Shown: positions 1-7,737, counted from the first letter of the stretch. The stretch: 8,021 nucleotides of DNA from Pseudomonas sp. (GCA_029239415.1 JAQZAY010000167.1:1-8021), one strand, 5' to 3'. Translations and numbers: made by a program. The notes: generated from the sequence alone by a model not told the origin.

Positions 1-46
1 CCTGTCACGCCGGGGGTCGCGGGTTCGAGTCCCGTCCGCTGCGCCA
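1..46 (+). tRNA. tRNA-Asp (anticodon GUC), 3' part only; 5' half lies outside the window
   Basis: The window opens inside the anticodon arm. The anticodon loop CTGTCAC is at 2-8 with anticodon GTC at 4-6, and the 3' side of the anticodon stem is GCCGG at 9-13. The T arm follows, with stem GCGGG (19-23), loop TTCGAGT (24-30) and stem CCCGT (31-35). Next come the 3' acceptor strand CCGCTGC, discriminator G and an encoded CCA ending at 46. From the anticodon loop to the T arm it closely follows the E. coli tRNA-Asp that I remember. The D arm and 5' acceptor strand cannot be seen. The intrinsic terminator at 93-116 probably ends this transcript. Confidence 0.93.
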
Positions 47-92
47 TCTTCGAGCTTCCAGGGCCCACTGAACACCCGGAAGCCACAACGAA

Positions 93-116
93 AGCGACCC
101 TAGGGTCGCTTTTTTT
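93..116 (+). terminator. Intrinsic terminator downstream of tRNA-Asp
   Basis: AGCGACC at 93-99 pairs perfectly with GGTCGCT at 104-110 around a CTAG loop, and the last T of the stem runs into six more T (111-116). This is a classic rho-independent terminator about 47 bases after the tRNA CCA end. It lies before hscC, so hscC is probably not read from the tRNA promoter. It also rules out starting the hscC reading frame at the ATG at 115, which is inside the T tract. Confidence 0.9.
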
Positions 117-189
117 GTTTCTCCGATTGGGTCAAAATGCCCTGTCCGCCGGCCCGCGGCCAGCAGGCTGCCACCGGCTCTTCTCATGC

Positions 190-195
190 AAGAGG
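190..195 (+). promoter_or_regulatory. Ribosome binding site fixing the hscC start
   Basis: AAGAGG lies 6 bases before the ATG at 202. The only earlier in-frame ATG, at 115, sits in the terminator T run and has no such site. I saw no convincing -35/-10 pair between 117 and 189, so the hscC promoter is not assigned. Confidence 0.6.
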
Positions 196-201
196 CCGAT
201 C

Positions 202-1923
202 ATGCAGGATGCCGTTCCCCCCTCCGCTTCGCTTACCTCCAACGTTTCGCGCCCTGCGCCACTGCTGGGCATCGACCTGGGCACTACCAACAGCCTGATC
301 GCCGTCTGGCAGCAGGGGCAGGCGCACCTGATCGCCAATGCCCTGGGTGAGGCCTTGACCCAGTCGGTGGTCAGCGTCGACGACGATGGCAGCGTGCTGG
401 TCGGTCAGGCCGCCAAGGCGCGGCTCACCACCCATCCGCACCTCAGCGTGGCCGCCTTCAAGCGCTTCATGGGCAGCGACAAGCGATTCGAGCTGGGCGA
501 GCAGTCGTTTTCGCCCGAAGAGCTGTCCGCCTTGGTGCTGGGCGCGCTCAAGCGCGACGCCGAGGCCTACCTGGGCTGTGCGGTGGACGAGGCGGTGATC
601 TCGGTGCCGGCCTACTTCAGCGACGAGCAGCGCAAGCGCACGGTCTTTGCCGCCGAGCTGGCCGGCCTGAAGGTGCAGCGCCTGATCAACGAGCCGACCG
701 CCGCTGCCATGGCCTACGGGCTGCACGAGCAGGCCCTGGAGCGCACACTGGTCTTCGACCTGGGCGGCGGTACCTTCGACGTGACCGTGCTCGAGTACGC
801 CTTGCCGCTGATCGAGGTGCACGCCTCCACCGGCGACAACTACCTGGGCGGCGAGGATTTCACCGAGGCGCTGCTGGCCGGTTGCCTGCGTGACTGGCAG
901 CTCACCGCGCAGGCCCTGCAACCACGCGAACTGGCCAGTCTGCGCGACGCCATCGAGCGGTTCAAGTGCGAACTGGGCGAGGGTGGCGGCACCCTGCACT
1001 GGAACGGCGATGGCCAGGGGCGCCAGTGGGCGCTCGACGCCGCGGCCTTGCAGGCGTTGTGGGCCCCGTTGCTGGCGCGGGTACGTGCCCCGATCGAGCA
1101 GGCATTGCGCGACGCCCGGTTGAGCCCGCGCGAGCTGGACAGCCTGGTGCTGGTCGGTGGCGCCACGCGCATGCCGCAGATTCAGCAACTGGTGGCCAAG
1201 CTGTTCGGCCGCCTGCCGTACCGGCACCTGGACCCGGACACCCTGGTCGCACTGGGGGCTGCCAGCCAGGCGGCCTGCAAGGCCCGCGAGCAGACCATCG
1301 AAGAGCTGATCCTGACCGACGTCTGCCCTTATACGCTGGGGGTCGCCGCTGGGCACACCGAGCACACCGGCGCGTCGTTCTCGCCGATCATCGAGCGCAA
1401 CACGATCATCCCGACGTCCAAGGTCGAGCGCTTCTACAGTTCGCACCCCGAGCAGGAAGTGGTGCGCATCGCCGTGTACCAGGGCGAGCGGCCGTGGGTG
1501 CGCGACAACATTCTCATCGACAGTTTCGAGATCCCGCTCAAGCCCACCGGTGACATCCAGTCGCTGGACGTGCGCTTCAGCTACGACATCAATGGCCTGC
1601 TGGAAGTCGATGTGACCTTCCTGGAGACCGGGCTCAAGCACAGCCACAGCATCGACCGCAGCCCTACCGGCCTGGATGACGAGGCACGCCAGGCCAGCCA
1701 CGACCGGCTGGCCGGGCTGAAGATCCACCCGCGCGACACCTTGCCCAACCGCACCTTGCTGGCGCGTCTGGAGCGCGCCTGGATGCAGAGTCTGGGCGAG
1801 GAGCGCGAACTGATCGGCAGCTGGCTGTCGGCCTTCAATGCCGCACTCAGTAGCCAGCACGGCGCGGAGATCAGTCGACAGCGCCAGCACCTCAGTCAGG
1901 CGCTGGACGACCTGCGTTACTGA
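202..1923 (+). CDS. hscC: Hsp70-family chaperone HscC
   Basis: A 573-residue cytoplasmic ATP-dependent chaperone of the specialised HscC branch of Hsp70. The nucleotide-binding domain fills about residues 20-365: phosphate-1 motif GIDLGTTNS (23-31), VPAYF (135-139), [11 protein letters not shown] (163-173), phosphate-2 DLGGGTFDV (186-194) and the adenosine motif [11 protein letters not shown] (315-325). The linker region is [10 protein letters not shown] (372-381), followed by a beta-rich substrate domain to about residue 485 and a short helical tail. At 573 residues it is much shorter than DnaK (about 640) and close to E. coli HscC (about 556), so the lid is reduced as in that family. It starts at 202 because of the AAGAGG site and the terminator upstream. 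In E. coli, HscC (Hsc62) works with the J protein Hsc56/DjlC and was reported to act on sigma-70. The converging J-protein gene supports the HscC assignment over DnaK or HscA. The stop overlaps the end of that gene by 7 bases. Confidence 0.93.
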   Translation: MQDAVPPSASLTSNVSRPAPLLGIDLGTTNSLIAVWQQGQAHLIANALGEALTQSVVSVDDDGSVLVGQAAKARLTTHPHLSVAAFKRFMGSDKRFELGEQSFSPEELSALVLGALKRDAEAYLGCAVDEAVISVPAYFSDEQRKRTVFAAELAGLKVQRLINEPTAAAMAYGLHEQALERTLVFDLGGGTFDVTVLEYALPLIEVHASTGDNYLGGEDFTEALLAGCLRDWQLTAQALQPRELASLRDAIERFKCELGEGGGTLHWNGDGQGRQWALDAAALQALWAPLLARVRAPIEQALRDARLSPRELDSLVLVGGATRMPQIQQLVAKLFGRLPYRHLDPDTLVALGAASQAACKAREQTIEELILTDVCPYTLGVAAGHTEHTGASFSPIIERNTIIPTSKVERFYSSHPEQEVVRIAVYQGERPWVRDNILIDSFEIPLKPTGDIQSLDVRFSYDINGLLEVDVTFLETGLKHSHSIDRSPTGLDDEARQASHDRLAGLKIHPRDTLPNRTLLARLERAWMQSLGEERELIGSWLSAFNAALSSQHGAEISRQRQHLSQALDDLRY

Positions 1924-4601
1924 GCGTCGAGCTGACGCAGGGCCGCTTGCAAGCCGTGTGGCAGGCGGTCGGCCTGGCCAGGTGGTGGCCCGCTGCGATT
2001 GGGCAGCGGGTCGCCCGGCCAGCCGAGCAACAGCAGCGGCAGGATCGGTATCCAGCGCATCAGCGCCAGCAGGATGACCAGCGCCGGCACGCCCTGGCCC
2101 ACGTCACGCAGACGCCGCAGCAGCCCGCTCATGACCAGCAGACCGACCACGACCATCGCCACGGCCTGGGTCTGTGGCGGTATCAGCAGCAGGCCGGAGG
2201 CCAGGTGGCCGGCCAGCCCCGTGCGTGTCAGGCGCGTATCCAGCCGCCAGACCGCCCAGGCCGGTGCCGAAGGCCGTTGCGCCTGCTGTTCGAGCAGGCG
2301 CTCCGACCAGGCCAGCAGCGCCAGGATCGCGCAGCGTAGGCCTGCGTCTTGGGCCGGGTCGTCCTTGCCGCGCTGCAAGGCCTTGAGCAACCGCAGGCTC
2401 GACACGCGGCCATGCCCGGCCAGGTTGCCGAAGGCTTCCAACGCCGTGTTGTACAAGACTACATCGACCCCATCGAGCAGGTCGGCGGAGATCCGCCCGC
2501 CCTGGCCCTTGAGCAACTGCTCGAACACCGGCCCCAGCCGAGGGTGCGCCTCCTTGATGAAATCCATCATCCCGTGTGCCTTGCCGCGTTGTTCGTCCGA
2601 TAGGCTGTCGTCGCACAGGAAGGTGGCGCTGAGCAGCAGGCAGCCGAGCGGATGTGCTTCCAGCCAGCCGCTGTCCTGGTCGGCGCATTCGAAGAGCTGG
2701 GCCGTGCTAGGCAGGCGTGGGCTGTCGAAGCAATAGGTCCAGGTGATCAGGCGGGAGGCCAGCAGGCGCTGCGCCGTGTCGTTCAGGTCGAGCCGTTCGA
2801 GCAGCGCGCCCTCCAGGTCGGTGGTGTCGACAGGCCGCAGGTGGTCGATCGGCAGCGCGGCCAGAAAATGCGCGGGCGGGAAGGCCAGCCGCTCGACGCA
2901 GCCGCGGGACACCAGCCTCAGCCAGCGGCCAGGCTGTTCGAGCATAGCCAGCGTGAACAGATGCTGGCGGTACCAGGCCACCAGGTCCTGGCCATCGTCG
3001 GCTGCCGGCAGCCTGAAGCCTTCGAGCATCAGCCGGTACTGCGCCCACAGGCCGAACGGGCGAGGGAACATGCGACCGGTCTGGAAGTGCTCGAGCAGGC
3101 TGTCCAGCGCACGGGGCGAATAGCACCGCACGCGGCGCAGCCATTCGCGGCACGCGGGGTGGGCCTCGTCGGTCAGCAGGGCAGGGGGCAGGGTGGCCTC
3201 CTCGTCGGCGCAGAAGGCGACCAGCGCCTGCGGAATCGGGGCCTGTTCCAACCAGCGCAGGGCCTGCCTGGCCTGGTCCCGCAGGCCCTCGACGATCAAG
3301 GCATCGAGCCCTGCCTCGCCGTCCGGCTCGTCCAGCACCTGGCGCAGCAGGCCGGCCTCCCCGCGCTGCAAGGCCCAGGCGTGCCAGTAGCGGCGCTGCA
3401 AGGTGGCGTCCGGCAGGTCGTCGAGCAGCCAGGCCAGCAGCGGCAGCTCATCGTCACCGTTCAGACACCAGTGGATGAACGCCGCAGCGATGCCGTCGAG
3501 CGGCAGGCGCGAGGCGACCAGCCAGCGGGTCAAGGTTTCGGGGCGTTGCGCCGGGCTGGCCCAGCCCTGGACCGGATCGGCCAGGTCGCTCGGCCAGTGG
3601 TCCGGCAGCGCAAAGCCCTCCAGGGCCTGGATCAGCAGGGGCAGACGGTGCGGCGCCTGCCGGGCGCACAGGGCCAGTAGCGCAGCAGGGGCCTCTGGGT
3701 GGCGATGGGTGCGCCATAGCGCCGACCAGCAGCCCAGCGCCTGTTCATCGTCGAGCAACGCTTCGTGCTGGCGCGCCAGCAAGTACACCAGGTCGACATC
3801 GTCCGGGGCCGCCTGACACTGGGCCTGCAGCTCGTCACGCCAGGCCCTGGCCGGCAGGCCGACCTGACAGAACTGGGTTCGCAGCCGCAGCATCAGGGCA
3901 TCGTCGTCCGGCAACGGCAGGCAGGTGTGACGCCCGGCGAACTCGCGGTACTCGTGGAAGGGTCGCTGGTCGTAGCAGTAGGCCAGGGTGCGCAGGTACC
4001 AGAATGTCTCCAGCTGGGCCACGCTCGGCCAGTCACGCATCAGCCGCGTGTCGAACGGGTCCGGCGTGCTCAGGCGTTGCAGGAAGGCTTCGGCCTCGCT
4101 GGGGTCGTCGAGCCGCAGCAGCTGTTGCGCCCAGGCAAAGCGCTGGGCCAGCAGCCCGGCGCAGCGATGGGAGATCGGCCCGCAGTCCTGCAGCAGCGCC
4201 AGGATGTCCCAGCCCAGGTCGTCGAGGGCATCGAGCGGCAGGTCGTCGAGCGTGAGGGCATAGGCTTGCCAGGCCTCCAGGTCGAAACGCGTGCGCGGTG
4301 TGTCGAGCAAGGTCTCGAACGCCTGGAAGGCGTCGTCGCGTTGGCGACGAACGTCAACGACCGTCTCGGCCTCGGATACGCTCTGCACGTCCGCCTGCGC
4401 CTCGACCACGGCGGGTTCGGCGGGAGGCGCCTGCGGCTGTTCGCGGGCCAGGCGCAAGGCCTGTTCATAGGCTTCGCGCAGGGCCTGGAAGCCCTGGGGG
4501 TCGGTTTCGGGGTGAAACGCCGGCAGGCGCGTGCGGTAGGCCAGGCGAATGGCCTGGGTGTCGTCGGTAGGGGCGATGTCCAGCAGGGTCCAGCAGCTCA
4601 T
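1917..4601 (-). CDS. Long membrane-anchored J-domain protein, likely HscC co-chaperone (DjlC/Hsc56-like)
   Basis: An 894-residue protein with a J-like domain at the extreme N terminus (about residues 2-50): helix I from WTLLDI, then AYR (21-23), the loop motif HPE (30-32, codons at 4506-4514) and [12 protein letters not shown] as helix III. The usual HPD is therefore HPE. A Pro/Ala/Glu-rich linker (about 55-82) leads into a long, mostly helical region of some 700 residues. It includes a TPR-like stretch near 263-312, but no domain I can name. Two hydrophobic segments near the C terminus (about 801-826 and 837-861) suggest membrane anchoring, with the J domain cytoplasmic. E. coli DjlB and DjlC are likewise J proteins with a C-terminal membrane segment at the hscC locus, but are about half as long as far as I recall. 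The ATG at 4601 was chosen because it overlaps the upstream stop as ATGA and the J domain begins there. The frame stays open to 4790 only inside the preceding gene. Family is fairly sure; HscC partnership is inferred from context. Confidence 0.85.
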   Translation of the reverse strand: MSCWTLLDIAPTDDTQAIRLAYRTRLPAFHPETDPQGFQALREAYEQALRLAREQPQAPPAEPAVVEAQADVQSVSEAETVVDVRRQRDDAFQAFETLLDTPRTRFDLEAWQAYALTLDDLPLDALDDLGWDILALLQDCGPISHRCAGLLAQRFAWAQQLLRLDDPSEAEAFLQRLSTPDPFDTRLMRDWPSVAQLETFWYLRTLAYCYDQRPFHEYREFAGRHTCLPLPDDDALMLRLRTQFCQVGLPARAWRDELQAQCQAAPDDVDLVYLLARQHEALLDDEQALGCWSALWRTHRHPEAPAALLALCARQAPHRLPLLIQALEGFALPDHWPSDLADPVQGWASPAQRPETLTRWLVASRLPLDGIAAAFIHWCLNGDDELPLLAWLLDDLPDATLQRRYWHAWALQRGEAGLLRQVLDEPDGEAGLDALIVEGLRDQARQALRWLEQAPIPQALVAFCADEEATLPPALLTDEAHPACREWLRRVRCYSPRALDSLLEHFQTGRMFPRPFGLWAQYRLMLEGFRLPAADDGQDLVAWYRQHLFTLAMLEQPGRWLRLVSRGCVERLAFPPAHFLAALPIDHLRPVDTTDLEGALLERLDLNDTAQRLLASRLITWTYCFDSPRLPSTAQLFECADQDSGWLEAHPLGCLLLSATFLCDDSLSDEQRGKAHGMMDFIKEAHPRLGPVFEQLLKGQGGRISADLLDGVDVVLYNTALEAFGNLAGHGRVSSLRLLKALQRGKDDPAQDAGLRCAILALLAWSERLLEQQAQRPSAPAWAVWRLDTRLTRTGLAGHLASGLLLIPPQTQAVAMVVVGLLVMSGLLRRLRDVGQGVPALVILLALMRWIPILPLLLLGWPGDPLPNRSGPPPGQADRLPHGLQAALRQLDAQ
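1989..2010. other. Perfect 8-bp stem-loop in the convergent 3' region
   Basis: CCCGCTGC (1989-1996) pairs with GCAGCGGG (2003-2010) around GATTGG. It lies 65 bases past the hscC stop, within the last codons of the J-protein gene. A 10-base palindrome CCTGGCCAGG (1973-1982) sits just before it. No T run follows on either strand, so it is not an intrinsic terminator. It could protect or define the hscC mRNA 3' end, or simply reflect codon choice. Confidence 0.35.
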
Positions 4602-5290
4602 GACCAGCCCTCCCGCGGCAGGCTCGCCGGACGCGGGAGTTCGGGCAGCGGCAGCTGCCACGGCAGCGTGGCCAGCACCTCGCTGGCGCCCTGGCTCAGG
4701 TTGAGGGCGATACAGCGGTTCCAGTGATCGCTGCCTTGCCGAGGCAGGGCGGCGTCGAAGGCGTCGTCGTCGAGGTCGGAGACGTTCCACAGCGCCTTGC
4801 CCAGCAGGTAGCCGGTCAAGTAGCGGTTCCAGCTTTCGTAGTAATGCCGGGCGCGCAGTGAAAGCCGGTAGTGCAGGTACAGGCTTTCATCTTCGTCGAT
4901 GTAGCCGCGCAACGTACCGACCCGCAGCAGGTAGCTCATGCGGCCCAGGTCCCAGGCCCGGGTGCCGCCATCGCCACAGTCGGCAAAGGTACTGGCGGCG
5001 TACTCATGCAGACGGCGCGCCCGGCGCGGCAGGCTGTCGAGCAGCGTCCGCCACTGGCTGGGCAGGCAGCGCTGGTACTGCCAGTACAGGTCGTTCAGTT
5101 CGACGGCATGGCCCGCGTCGGCCATCGACAGGGTGTCGAGCAGGCGTTCGCGGCCGTCGATCCCCCAGGCGTGCTCCAGGTTGGAGGTGTCTTCACCTTC
5201 GAAGTACGTCGCCGAGGTGTAGCTGGCGCCGTTGAGCGCAGCCATGGGGCTCGACAAGGCGTACAGCCAGCGACGGGCGTTTTCGTCCAC
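4598..5290 (-). CDS. DUF1266 domain-containing protein (YbeU/YbeR-like)
   Basis: A 230-residue, probably cytoplasmic protein with no signal peptide or membrane span. It carries the marks I associate with DUF1266: W-G-I near 42-44 followed by RERLLDTL and GH (60-61), then AWDLGR (112-117), GYID (129-132), a central SW (153-154) and GYLLGKALW (160-168). Biochemical function is unknown. E. coli has DUF1266 proteins (YbeR, YbeU) beside djlB, djlC and hscC, so the link to this chaperone system recurs across gammaproteobacteria. The start is taken as GTG at 5290: AGGAG lies 9 bases upstream (5300-5304), and the conserved-looking sequence begins there. The only upstream ATG in frame, at 5464, lies inside map. 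Its stop overlaps the J-protein start by 4 bases (ATGA at 4598-4601), pointing to a translationally coupled two-gene operon. Confidence 0.85.
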   Translation of the reverse strand: MDENARRWLYALSSPMAALNGASYTSATYFEGEDTSNLEHAWGIDGRERLLDTLSMADAGHAVELNDLYWQYQRCLPSQWRTLLDSLPRRARRLHEYAASTFADCGDGGTRAWDLGRMSYLLRVGTLRGYIDEDESLYLHYRLSLRARHYYESWNRYLTGYLLGKALWNVSDLDDDAFDAALPRQGSDHWNRCIALNLSQGASEVLATLPWQLPLPELPRPASLPREGWS

Positions 5291-5346
5291 TGAAACAAGC
5301 TCCTGTGCAACACGGGAAAGGCAGGCCGAACACGACCCGGGCGCCG

Positions 5347-5376
5347 AGTGTAGAAGAGGCCCGGCGGTGCGGGCAA
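5347..5376 (-). promoter_or_regulatory. Candidate sigma-70 promoter for the DUF1266/J-protein operon
   Basis: On the minus strand TTGCCC (5376-5371; 4 of 6 to TTGACA) is followed after 18 bases by TACACT (5352-5347; 4 of 6 to TATAAT). This lies in the 89-base gap between map and the GTG start at 5290, leaving a leader of roughly 50 bases. The same stretch holds a 5-bp GC stem (GCCCG 5374-5370 with CGGGC 5363-5359), a poor map terminator without a T run, so read-through from map is also possible. Confidence 0.4.
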
Positions 5377-5379
5377 TCC

Positions 5380-6165
5380 TCAGCGCCTCTGGCGCCCGGC
5401 CTCCTCGGCACGCAGGGTCAGTACCTCGACCCCGTCCTCGGTCACCGCCACGGTGTGTTCCCATTGCGCCGACAGCAGGCGGTCGCGGGTGATCACCGTC
5501 CAGCCATCGCGCAAGGTCCGCACGCCGCGAGCGCCCTGGTTGATCATCGGCTCGATGGTGAACACCATGCCCGGCTTCAGGCGCAGGCCGCTGCCCCGCT
5601 GGCCGTAGTGCAACACCTCGGGCTTCTCGTGCATCTGCTGGCCGATGCCGTGGCCGCAGTATTCACGTACTACGCTATAGCCGGCCGCCTCGGCATGGGC
5701 CTGGATGGCATGGCCGATGTCGCCCAGGGTCGCGCCAGGGCGCACTTGCTCGATGCCTTTCCACAGGGCCTCGTAGGTCGTATCGACCAAGTGTCGGGCC
5801 GCGTCGTCGATGGCACCGATCGCGTACATCTTCGACGAGTCGGCGATGTAGCCGCCTTGCTCCAGGGTGATGTCCACATTGACGATGCTGCCTGCTTCCA
5901 GGCGCTGCCTGGCATCGGGCATGCCATGGCAGACCACGTGGTCGACCGAAGTGTTCAGCGCATAGGGAAAGCCGTATTGCCCCTTGCTGGCCGGGCGCGC
6001 CTTGAGCGTCTGGACGATGAAGGCTTCGGCGTGGTCGTTGATCTGCATCGTTGTCACGCCGGGCTGGATGAAGCGGTCCAGCTCGGCGAACACCTCGGCC
6101 AGCAATTGTCCGGCGCGGCGCATCAGCGCCAATTGAGGCGCGGTCTTGAGGATCACCTGGCTCAT
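5380..6165 (-). CDS. map: Type I methionine aminopeptidase
   Basis: A 261-residue cytoplasmic metalloprotease that removes the initiator methionine from new proteins when the second residue is small. The length matches E. coli Map (264). All expected active-site residues are present, shifted by one from E. coli: H80 in VVCHG, metal ligands D98 (NVDIT), D109 (IADSSKM), H172 (CGHGIG), E205 (TIEPM) and E236 (WEHTV). There is no N-terminal extension, which fits the short bacterial class. The ATG at 6165 overlaps the stop of the ParD-like gene as ATGA, so translation is probably coupled. In pseudomonads the housekeeping map normally lies beside rpsB/tsf. This copy does not, so it is probably a second, context-specific Map (inference). 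Nothing suggests inactivation. The enzyme family is very sure; the special role is not. Confidence 0.95.
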   Translation of the reverse strand: MSQVILKTAPQLALMRRAGQLLAEVFAELDRFIQPGVTTMQINDHAEAFIVQTLKARPASKGQYGFPYALNTSVDHVVCHGMPDARQRLEAGSIVNVDITLEQGGYIADSSKMYAIGAIDDAARHLVDTTYEALWKGIEQVRPGATLGDIGHAIQAHAEAAGYSVVREYCGHGIGQQMHEKPEVLHYGQRGSGLRLKPGMVFTIEPMINQGARGVRTLRDGWTVITRDRLLSAQWEHTVAVTEDGVEVLTLRAEEAGRQRR

Positions 6166-6365
6166 TGCAGCAGTTCCTGGAGGCTGGCGTGTTCCTGGCG
6201 CAGCAAGCGGCGCAGCAGGTCCTGGTAGGTGGCCTGCGGGTGCAGCTCGGCGAGCATGCCCAGGCGAATCCAGTGCTCGGCCTGGGCGTTGATCGAACGC
6301 GACATGACCGCGCTGGCCAGGCGCAGGTCTTCGTGCAGGGTGTCGGAGATCTTGACGATGCCCAT
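6162..6365 (-). CDS. ParD-like antitoxin-family protein (ribbon-helix-helix)
   Basis: A 67-residue protein resembling the ParD-like family of small antitoxin-type DNA-binding proteins. A short N-terminal strand (GIVKIS, residues 2-7) is followed by helix A (about 9-20) and helix B (about 24-38, through NAQAEHWIRLGMLAEL), the order expected of a ribbon-helix-helix fold that binds DNA as a dimer. The C-terminal third is helical and would be the partner-binding part in a true antitoxin. The start at 6365 has GAGG 5 bases upstream (6374-6371). The stop overlaps map by 4 bases. No ParE- or other toxin-like gene is adjacent, so either this is not a toxin-antitoxin pair or Map occupies the partner slot. 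A symmetrical site at 6377-6402, just ahead of the gene, is a good candidate for autoregulation. Confidence 0.8.
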   Translation of the reverse strand: MGIVKISDTLHEDLRLASAVMSRSINAQAEHWIRLGMLAELHPQATYQDLLRRLLRQEHASLQELLQ

Positions 6366-6376
6366 GGGAACCTCGT

Positions 6377-6402
6377 GATATGAAACGTATACAAAGCATA
6401 TC
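6377..6402. promoter_or_regulatory. Operator-like dyad upstream of the ParD-like/map operon
   Basis: Three hexamers spaced exactly 10 bases start to start: GATATG (6377-6382), GTATAC (6387-6392) and CATATC (6397-6402). The outer two are reverse complements and the middle one is self-complementary, so the whole is a dyad centred between 6389 and 6390. The 4-base spacers are not symmetrical, so selection seems to act on the hexamers. One-turn spacing puts the sites on one DNA face, as expected for ribbon-helix-helix dimers. It begins 12 bases upstream of the ParD-like start codon and contains weak -10-like sequences (TATGCT at 6400-6395 on the minus strand), so binding would block transcription. 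Confidence 0.5.
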
Positions 6403-6520
6403 GTCTACGGTTACGCACAGGCCACCATCGCCGGACGTATGGCGCGACATCGATCCGGTGTGGAATGAGCAAGGGAATTCTTTTCGGCCTTTTCCAATAC
6501 CGCTGCCCCGGCGCACGGCC

Positions 6521-6526
6521 TAGAAT
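6521..6526 (+). promoter_or_regulatory. Candidate -10 box for the DMT transporter gene
   Basis: TAGAAT matches TATAAT at 5 of 6 and lies 38 bases before the ATG, below an AT-richer stretch (about 6470-6500). No good -35 stands at 16-18 bases upstream, so the assignment is tentative. This 199-base gap also serves the divergent ParD-like/map operon. Confidence 0.35.
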
Positions 6527-6564
6527 CCAGGCATCTTTCCGTTCAGGCGTCATTCGAGGGTTTC

Positions 6565-7536
6565 ATGCACATTTCTTCCGGGCGCTGGGTACGCGGTCTG
6601 TCCTTGGCGCTCGTGACCGCGCTGCTGTGGGGCATCCTGCCGATCAAGCTCAAGCAGGTGTTGCAGGTGATGGACCCGGTGACCGTCACCTGGTACCGCC
6701 TGCTGGTGTCCGGTGGGTTGCTGCTGGCCTGGCTCGCGGCGCAGAAGCGCCTGCCGCGCTTCCAGGGGCTGGGGCGCCGCCGCTATGGGCTGGTCGGGTT
6801 GGCGATCGCCGGTCTGCTGGGCAACTACGTGCTGTACCTGGTGGGGCTGAACCTGCTCAGCCCAGGGACGGCGCAGCTGGTGGTGCAGATGGGGCCGGTG
6901 CTGCTGCTGGTGGCCAGTGTGTTCGTGTTCAAGGAACGCTTCAGCCTTGGCCAGGGCCTGGGGCTGGTGGTGTTGCTGGTCGGGTTCGGGTTGTTCTTCA
7001 ACCAGCGCCTGGACGAGCTGCTGACCTCGCTGGGTGCCTATACCACTGGGGTGCTGACCATCCTGCTGGCCACCAGCATCTGGGTGTTCTACGCCTTGAG
7101 CCAGAAACAGCTGCTGACGGTCTGGCACTCGCAGCAGGTGATGATGGTGATCTACCTGGGGTGCGCGGTCTTGCTGACGCCTTGGGTTCATCCGCTGGAA
7201 GCGCTCGACCTGACACCCGTGCAGCAATGGCTGCTGCTGGCCTGTTGCCTCAACACCCTGGTGGCCTATGGCGCCTTCGCCGAGGCCCTGGCCCATTGGG
7301 AGGCCTCGAAGGTCAGCGCCACGCTGGCGTTGACGCCTCTGGTGACCTTCGTCGCCGTGGCGCTGGCGGCTGTCCTGTGGCCTGAGTATGTGCAGGCCGA
7401 AACCATCAATGCCGTGGGTTATGTCGGGGCGGTCACCGTGGTGGTGGGTTCGACGTTGGTGGCGCTGGGGCCTTCGCTGGTCGCTGGCTGGCGTACTCGA
7501 CGGGCACGGCAGCAGACGCTGACGGGCAGTCGCTAG
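6565..7536 (+). CDS. DMT-superfamily transporter with two EamA domains
   Basis: A 323-residue inner-membrane protein with about ten hydrophobic helices (near 11-28, 42-59, 74-93, 100-121, 128-146, 158-178, 190-206, 219-238, 248-271 and 282-303). They form two five-helix EamA halves. Family features are the W-G pair near residue 22, the helix 4 run ending PVLLLVASVFVFKERFSLGQ (residues 111-130, with the typical Glu-Arg between helices 4 and 5) and its counterpart in the second half, LALTPLVTFVAVAL followed by an acidic residue at 274. The C-terminal tail is Arg-rich and likely cytoplasmic. GAGGG sits 4 bases before the ATG (6556-6560). Proteins of this family export amino acids or other small metabolites, but the substrate cannot be read from sequence. 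It is divergent from the ParD-like/map operon and not obviously linked to it. Confidence 0.9.
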   Translation: MHISSGRWVRGLSLALVTALLWGILPIKLKQVLQVMDPVTVTWYRLLVSGGLLLAWLAAQKRLPRFQGLGRRRYGLVGLAIAGLLGNYVLYLVGLNLLSPGTAQLVVQMGPVLLLVASVFVFKERFSLGQGLGLVVLLVGFGLFFNQRLDELLTSLGAYTTGVLTILLATSIWVFYALSQKQLLTVWHSQQVMMVIYLGCAVLLTPWVHPLEALDLTPVQQWLLLACCLNTLVAYGAFAEALAHWEASKVSATLALTPLVTFVAVALAAVLWPEYVQAETINAVGYVGAVTVVVGSTLVALGPSLVAGWRTRRARQQTLTGSR

Positions 7537-7737
7537 GTCTGCGGGCGTCTACTCGCCGCCCCTTCGCCGCACTGCCGCGCAGAAAGCATGGCAATGGCGG
7601 CAGGGCTCGCAGGCTTTATCGCTGATCGACTCTGGGCCCGCAGGGCCAGGCCTTTCAACGTCTTTGGAAGAAGCCCCAAGATAGCGTCATTATTGCCCCC
7701 ATGGGTTCGCCGGCATGATAAAGGCACGCACACCCTG
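7537..7737. other. Non-coding stretch after the transporter gene
   Basis: No convincing gene. The short open frames crossing it lack ribosome sites and run on into the repeats. It holds two weak stems: GGGCG (7543-7547) with CGCCC (7557-7561), and CTGG, bulged G, CCC (7632-7639) with GGGCCAG (7643-7649) around GCA, followed only by GCCTTTC. The second could end the transporter mRNA but lacks a proper T run. I see no other promoter, RNA gene or repeat in this part. Confidence 0.5.

Noticed and set aside
1..46. tRNA-Asp 3' end as an integration site for a mobile element
   Set aside because: No integrase, no second copy of the tRNA 3' end in the window, and the following genes are ordinary chromosomal genes.
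115..201. Longer N terminus for HscC starting at the ATG at 115
   Set aside because: It begins within the T run of the terminator, has no ribosome site, and the translation before residue 30 is unlike Hsp70. The ATG at 202 has AAGAGG at proper distance.
184..1890. 568-codon open frame antisense to hscC
   Set aside because: It mirrors hscC, whose Hsp70 motifs are unmistakable. The translation is low-complexity (Gln, Gly, Ala, Val, His) with no recognisable domain, as expected for an antisense frame in GC-rich DNA.
2652..4727. Two plus-strand open frames (2652-3680 and 3765-4727) antisense to the J-protein gene
   Set aside because: Both are shadows of the minus-strand gene: Gln/Gly/Arg-rich, no family resemblance, no ribosome site. 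The minus strand gives a J domain, membrane segments and an operon overlap.
5291..5464. Extension of the DUF1266 protein to the ATG at 5464
   Set aside because: It would overlap map by 85 bases and add an Arg/Gly-rich stretch, while the GTG at 5290 has a good AGGAG site and begins the conserved-looking sequence.
5305..6228. 307-codon plus-strand frame opposite map
   Set aside because: The minus strand encodes a complete methionine aminopeptidase with all active-site residues here; the plus frame is its mirror.
6550..7296. 248-codon minus-strand frame opposite the transporter
   Set aside because: Gln/His-rich mirror translation of a typical ten-helix transporter; no independent support.
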